Shown here: in pieces, positions 6,501-7,653 of the stretch
Layout of the letters: the number at the start of each line of letters is the position of its first letter
Numbering within the stretch: position 1 is the stretch's first letter
Source: Competibacteraceae bacterium UBA2788
Lineage (GTDB): Bacteria > Pseudomonadota > Gammaproteobacteria > Competibacterales > Competibacteraceae
Direction of reading: 5' to 3'
DNA: 7,653 nt
Assembly (NCBI GenBank): GCA_002352185.1
Contig: DEHY01000142.1
Coordinates: forward strand, 1,016 to 8,668
The notes under the pieces: model-generated
Seen by the model: the letters and a program-made list of their open reading frames with translations, nothing else
Databases searched by the model: none
Told to the model about the DNA's origin: nothing
Made by a program: the position numbers and the translations under genes

Positions 6501-6629
6501 GACGCGCTGGGGATGGAGCTACGGGACTGTGCGCTGAAGTATGGAGCGTTCGACCTGCCCGGCAGGAAGCCGGAACAAATCTGGCGCTATCATGAGTTTT
6601 TGGGATTTAGCAGATATAGAGGGCAGTAA
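3525..6629 (+). CDS. cas3: Type I-F Cas3 nuclease-helicase (Cas2-3 lacking most of its Cas2 domain)
   Basis: In type I-F the Cas2-3 fusion is recruited by the Csy surveillance complex to nick, unwind and degrade target DNA; its Cas2 part partners Cas1 in adaptation. Homology begins at 3495, the first base after repeat 4 (GKDHSKLLWIVGDARQFNAQ), equivalent to about residue 67 of Pseudomonas Cas2-3, so roughly the first 66 residues are missing. Numbering from the GTG at 3525: HD nuclease HDLGK at 48-52, HEW at 73-75 and SHHR at 144-147; Walker A STGCGKT at 361-367 (Lys366); DEPD at 520-523; SSAT at 550-553; EVGRDHDYD near 770-780; motif VI QLAGRVRRHR at 792-801. All look intact. The start is doubtful: an in-frame TAG inside repeat 4 (3480-3482) blocks upstream starts, GTG 3525 has no good Shine-Dalgarno, and ATG 3573 is the alternative. 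It is followed by csy1 after 23 bases. Confidence 0.93.
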   Translation: MGDARQFNAQGATPTNMTQRDVLRADDENDWHAGEDIRLLARLAALFHDLGKANDVFQQKLRKPKADADPFRHEWVSLRLFESFVRQCGTDDRDWLTRLTDLPDTVRDTCLGGLSSDGLPNRSLASPFINLPPLAQIVGWLIVSHHRLPTPDAGLNQRLLEKMLEQIGAAWCGSHPDEASAKACWQFKNGLPFDSNHWRQHTTKVAQAILERPRLSDPGEANKLLDSPYVLHLARMALMLADHHYSAQPSHAMYGDPPGKKGTVLYANTEKDKGGKLVLVNGKPVPKQRLDEHLIGVEVNAESIANVLLCLKRDLRHIVHDEFCKSSELDFFLWQNQAFDLAEGVRERTSRQGFFGVNMASTGCGKTLANGRILYALANPQRGVRFTVALGLRTLTLQTGDAYRDRLHLGPEDLAVLVGGVATHALHDYQLNEEEKARQDSGSESSAPLLPEFDHVHYEGSLESGPLKDWLGKNSDALRLLDAPVLACTIDHLMPATEGLRGGHQIAPMLRLLTSDLVLDEPDDFGIEDLPALTRLVHWAGLLGSRVLLSSATLPPALVEGLFRAYLAGRAEYQRNRGRPGEPLAVCCAWFDEFATQAGDHQDGATYLAAHRQFVERRLAQLTKAEVRRRAAIKPVPIAVRQHRETVCIELAGQVREHLHALHRQHHGVDPPTGKRASFGLVRMANIDPLFDVARELLRLGAETGYRIHLCVYHSRHPLLVRAAIERELDAALKRGDPDAVFQRPSVRQRLDAAPESDHLFVVLATAVAEVGRDHDYDWGIVEPSSMRSFIQLAGRVRRHRSFVCPKDQPNLYLLDTNILHLVEGGDKPAFLRPGFESANFRLNSHRLTELLEPGQWQIIDAAARIKERESLAPHDNLADLEHDRLKDLLLGADAGQAQRQRLVHRWWTTRAHLSGALQRLDPFRNDPLGRSHYALLPDEDERIDFHHLPERNLPVPVGNLWRVMAKSDLPQGPGIEAWAVPRYLDALQELADALGMELRDCALKYGAFDLPGRKPEQIWRYHEFLGFSRYRGQ

Positions 6630-6639
6630 CTCACATCAT

Positions 6640-6645
6640 AGGAGA
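6640..6645 (+). promoter_or_regulatory. Shine-Dalgarno of csy1
   Basis: AGGAGA lies 7 bases before the ATG at 6653 and fixes the csy1 start. It is the only strong ribosome binding site in the cas part of the window, in contrast to cas3, whose native start region is gone. Confidence 0.85.
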
Positions 6646-6652
6646 GCGAAGC

Positions 6653-7639
6653 ATGAGTGAAAGCAATGGCGCGCTGTCTTTATCCGACGACAGCAAACGA
6701 ATTCGGGCGGTGATTCATCAATTTCTGCAAGACCGCCTCCAGCCCAAGCTGGATAAACTCAAACACGGCGAAGACGACGCTCGGCGTCAGTTGCTGGCCG
6801 AGCACGAGCCGCAAGCCTGGATCGCCGGCGCGGCGCGGCGGGTGAGCTGGATTCAGCAAGTGACTCACGCGCTCAAATTCACCCATCCCGACGCCAAGGG
6901 GTCCAGCCTCAGCACCTCTGGCAATCCACAAGCTGGTCCATTGGTAGTGGGTTCTCACACCCTTGCGGATGCCTTGCCGGCCGATGTCGTCGGCAACGCG
7001 GCGGCGCTCGACGTGTATAAATTCCTGCGCCTCGACGTGGACGGAAAATCACTGCTGGATCGCGCCGTTGTCGGAGACCCAGCCCTGGCGTCCGCCCTGT
7101 CGGACGACGCCGACTTGGCCGCTGAGTGGATGGCGGCCTTTGCCACCTTGCCCGAACCGAACGGCCAGCCGGCCACCCACAAATTGGCCAAGCAGATTTT
7201 CTGGCCGCTGGGTGAAGGGCGCTATCACCTGCTGGCGCCCCTGTTCCCGACCGCGCTGGTACAAATTGTGTGGGCGGGGATCCGTGCGGATCGCTTTTCC
7301 GACGAGGCTAAAGCGGCGCGAGAAGCCCGGCGTGAGCAGCGCGCCCATCCGCACGGTTATCGCGAGTATCCCAATCTGGCGATCCAAAAGTTCGGCGGCA
7401 CGAAACCGCAGAACATCAGCCAGTTGAACAGCGAGCGCCACGGCGAAAACTGGCTGTTGCCCTCGTTGCCGCCGACTTGGCAATCGGAACCGATTCGCCC
7501 GCCATTTTTCACCGAAAGCGTCTTTTCCCGCCGTTTCGGCAACCGCCGCGACGTGAAGGAACTGACCCGAATCCTGCGAGATTTTCTGCAAAGCGTGGCG
7601 AAACCCGACCTTAACAATATCCACATCAAAAAAAGGTAG
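6653..7639 (+). CDS. csy1: Csy1 (Cas8f) large subunit of the type I-F surveillance complex, C-terminally truncated
   Basis: Csy1 forms the tail of the Csy complex with Csy2, binds the 5' end of the crRNA and reads the PAM. The 328 residues match Pseudomonas Csy1 throughout: RLQPKLDKL near 28-36, HPDAKGSSL at 78-86, VVGNAAALDVYKFL at 112-125, YHLLAPLFPTALVQ from 191, YPNLAIQKFGGTKPQNISQL from 239 and GENWLLPSLPP from 264. Asn115, Lys251 and Asn254 correspond, with a constant offset of 4, to the PAM-contacting Asn111, Lys247 and Asn250 of the Pseudomonas protein. The frame stops at TAG 7637-7639, right after a run of seven A (7628-7634). The family is normally about 430 residues, so the C-terminal helical bundle of about 100 residues is not encoded in this frame. 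Losing one A would open the frame to the window end. A true nonsense or frameshift, a sequencing error or an insertion just outside are all possible. Confidence 0.93.
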   Translation: MSESNGALSLSDDSKRIRAVIHQFLQDRLQPKLDKLKHGEDDARRQLLAEHEPQAWIAGAARRVSWIQQVTHALKFTHPDAKGSSLSTSGNPQAGPLVVGSHTLADALPADVVGNAAALDVYKFLRLDVDGKSLLDRAVVGDPALASALSDDADLAAEWMAAFATLPEPNGQPATHKLAKQIFWPLGEGRYHLLAPLFPTALVQIVWAGIRADRFSDEAKAAREARREQRAHPHGYREYPNLAIQKFGGTKPQNISQLNSERHGENWLLPSLPPTWQSEPIRPPFFTESVFSRRFGNRRDVKELTRILRDFLQSVAKPDLNNIHIKKR

Positions 7640-7653
7640 TCCTGTAAAAAGTA

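Overview
The window looks like chromosomal DNA from a GC-rich gammaproteobacterium. The evidence is an aroQ-accB pair of housekeeping genes and a type I-F CRISPR-Cas locus whose proteins read very much like the Pseudomonas family members. The exact lineage cannot be fixed from the sequence.

Positions 1-1840 hold four ordinary minus-strand genes. In transcription order they are arfB (ribosome rescue), ychJ-like (zinc-binding SEC-C/UPF0225 protein), aroQ (type II dehydroquinase) and accB (biotin carboxyl carrier protein, cut by the window edge). arfB and ychJ share a TTGA stop/start overlap, and aroQ and accB are 5 bases apart. Positions 1964-2130 carry a shredded plus-strand transposase remnant.

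From 2214 to the end lies a rearranged type I-F locus on the plus strand: a dead cas1, an AT-rich leader with a perfect IHF consensus site, a CRISPR array of four repeats, a cas2-3 gene without most of its Cas2 domain, and csy1 (cas8f), which stops about 100 codons early at the right edge. The usual I-F order is cas1, cas2-3, csy1, csy2, csy3, cas6f. Here the array sits inside the operon, and homology to Cas2-3 resumes at the first base after the last repeat.

The main discovery is what the spacers encode. Spacer 1 translates to RILDQFAERR, a conserved segment of the Cas2 domain of I-F Cas2-3. The reverse complement of spacer 2 translates to ANRFLD..NYL, a conserved segment of I-F Cas1, and shares 15 contiguous bases with the cas1 relic in this window. 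Spacer 3 encodes VGWLIVS, the Cas3 HD-domain segment, and differs from the resident gene over those codons only at synonymous positions. All three spacers therefore appear to come from type I-F cas genes, either a related foreign I-F system or the ancestral resident locus. In the resident locus each matching site is deleted, damaged on its PAM side or mismatched. The adaptation genes (cas1 and the Cas2 domain) are destroyed, while the Cas3 nuclease-helicase motifs are complete. This looks like the record of a CRISPR-against-CRISPR or autoimmune episode that left an interference-type remnant unable to acquire spacers. Whether interference still works depends on csy1 and on genes outside the window.
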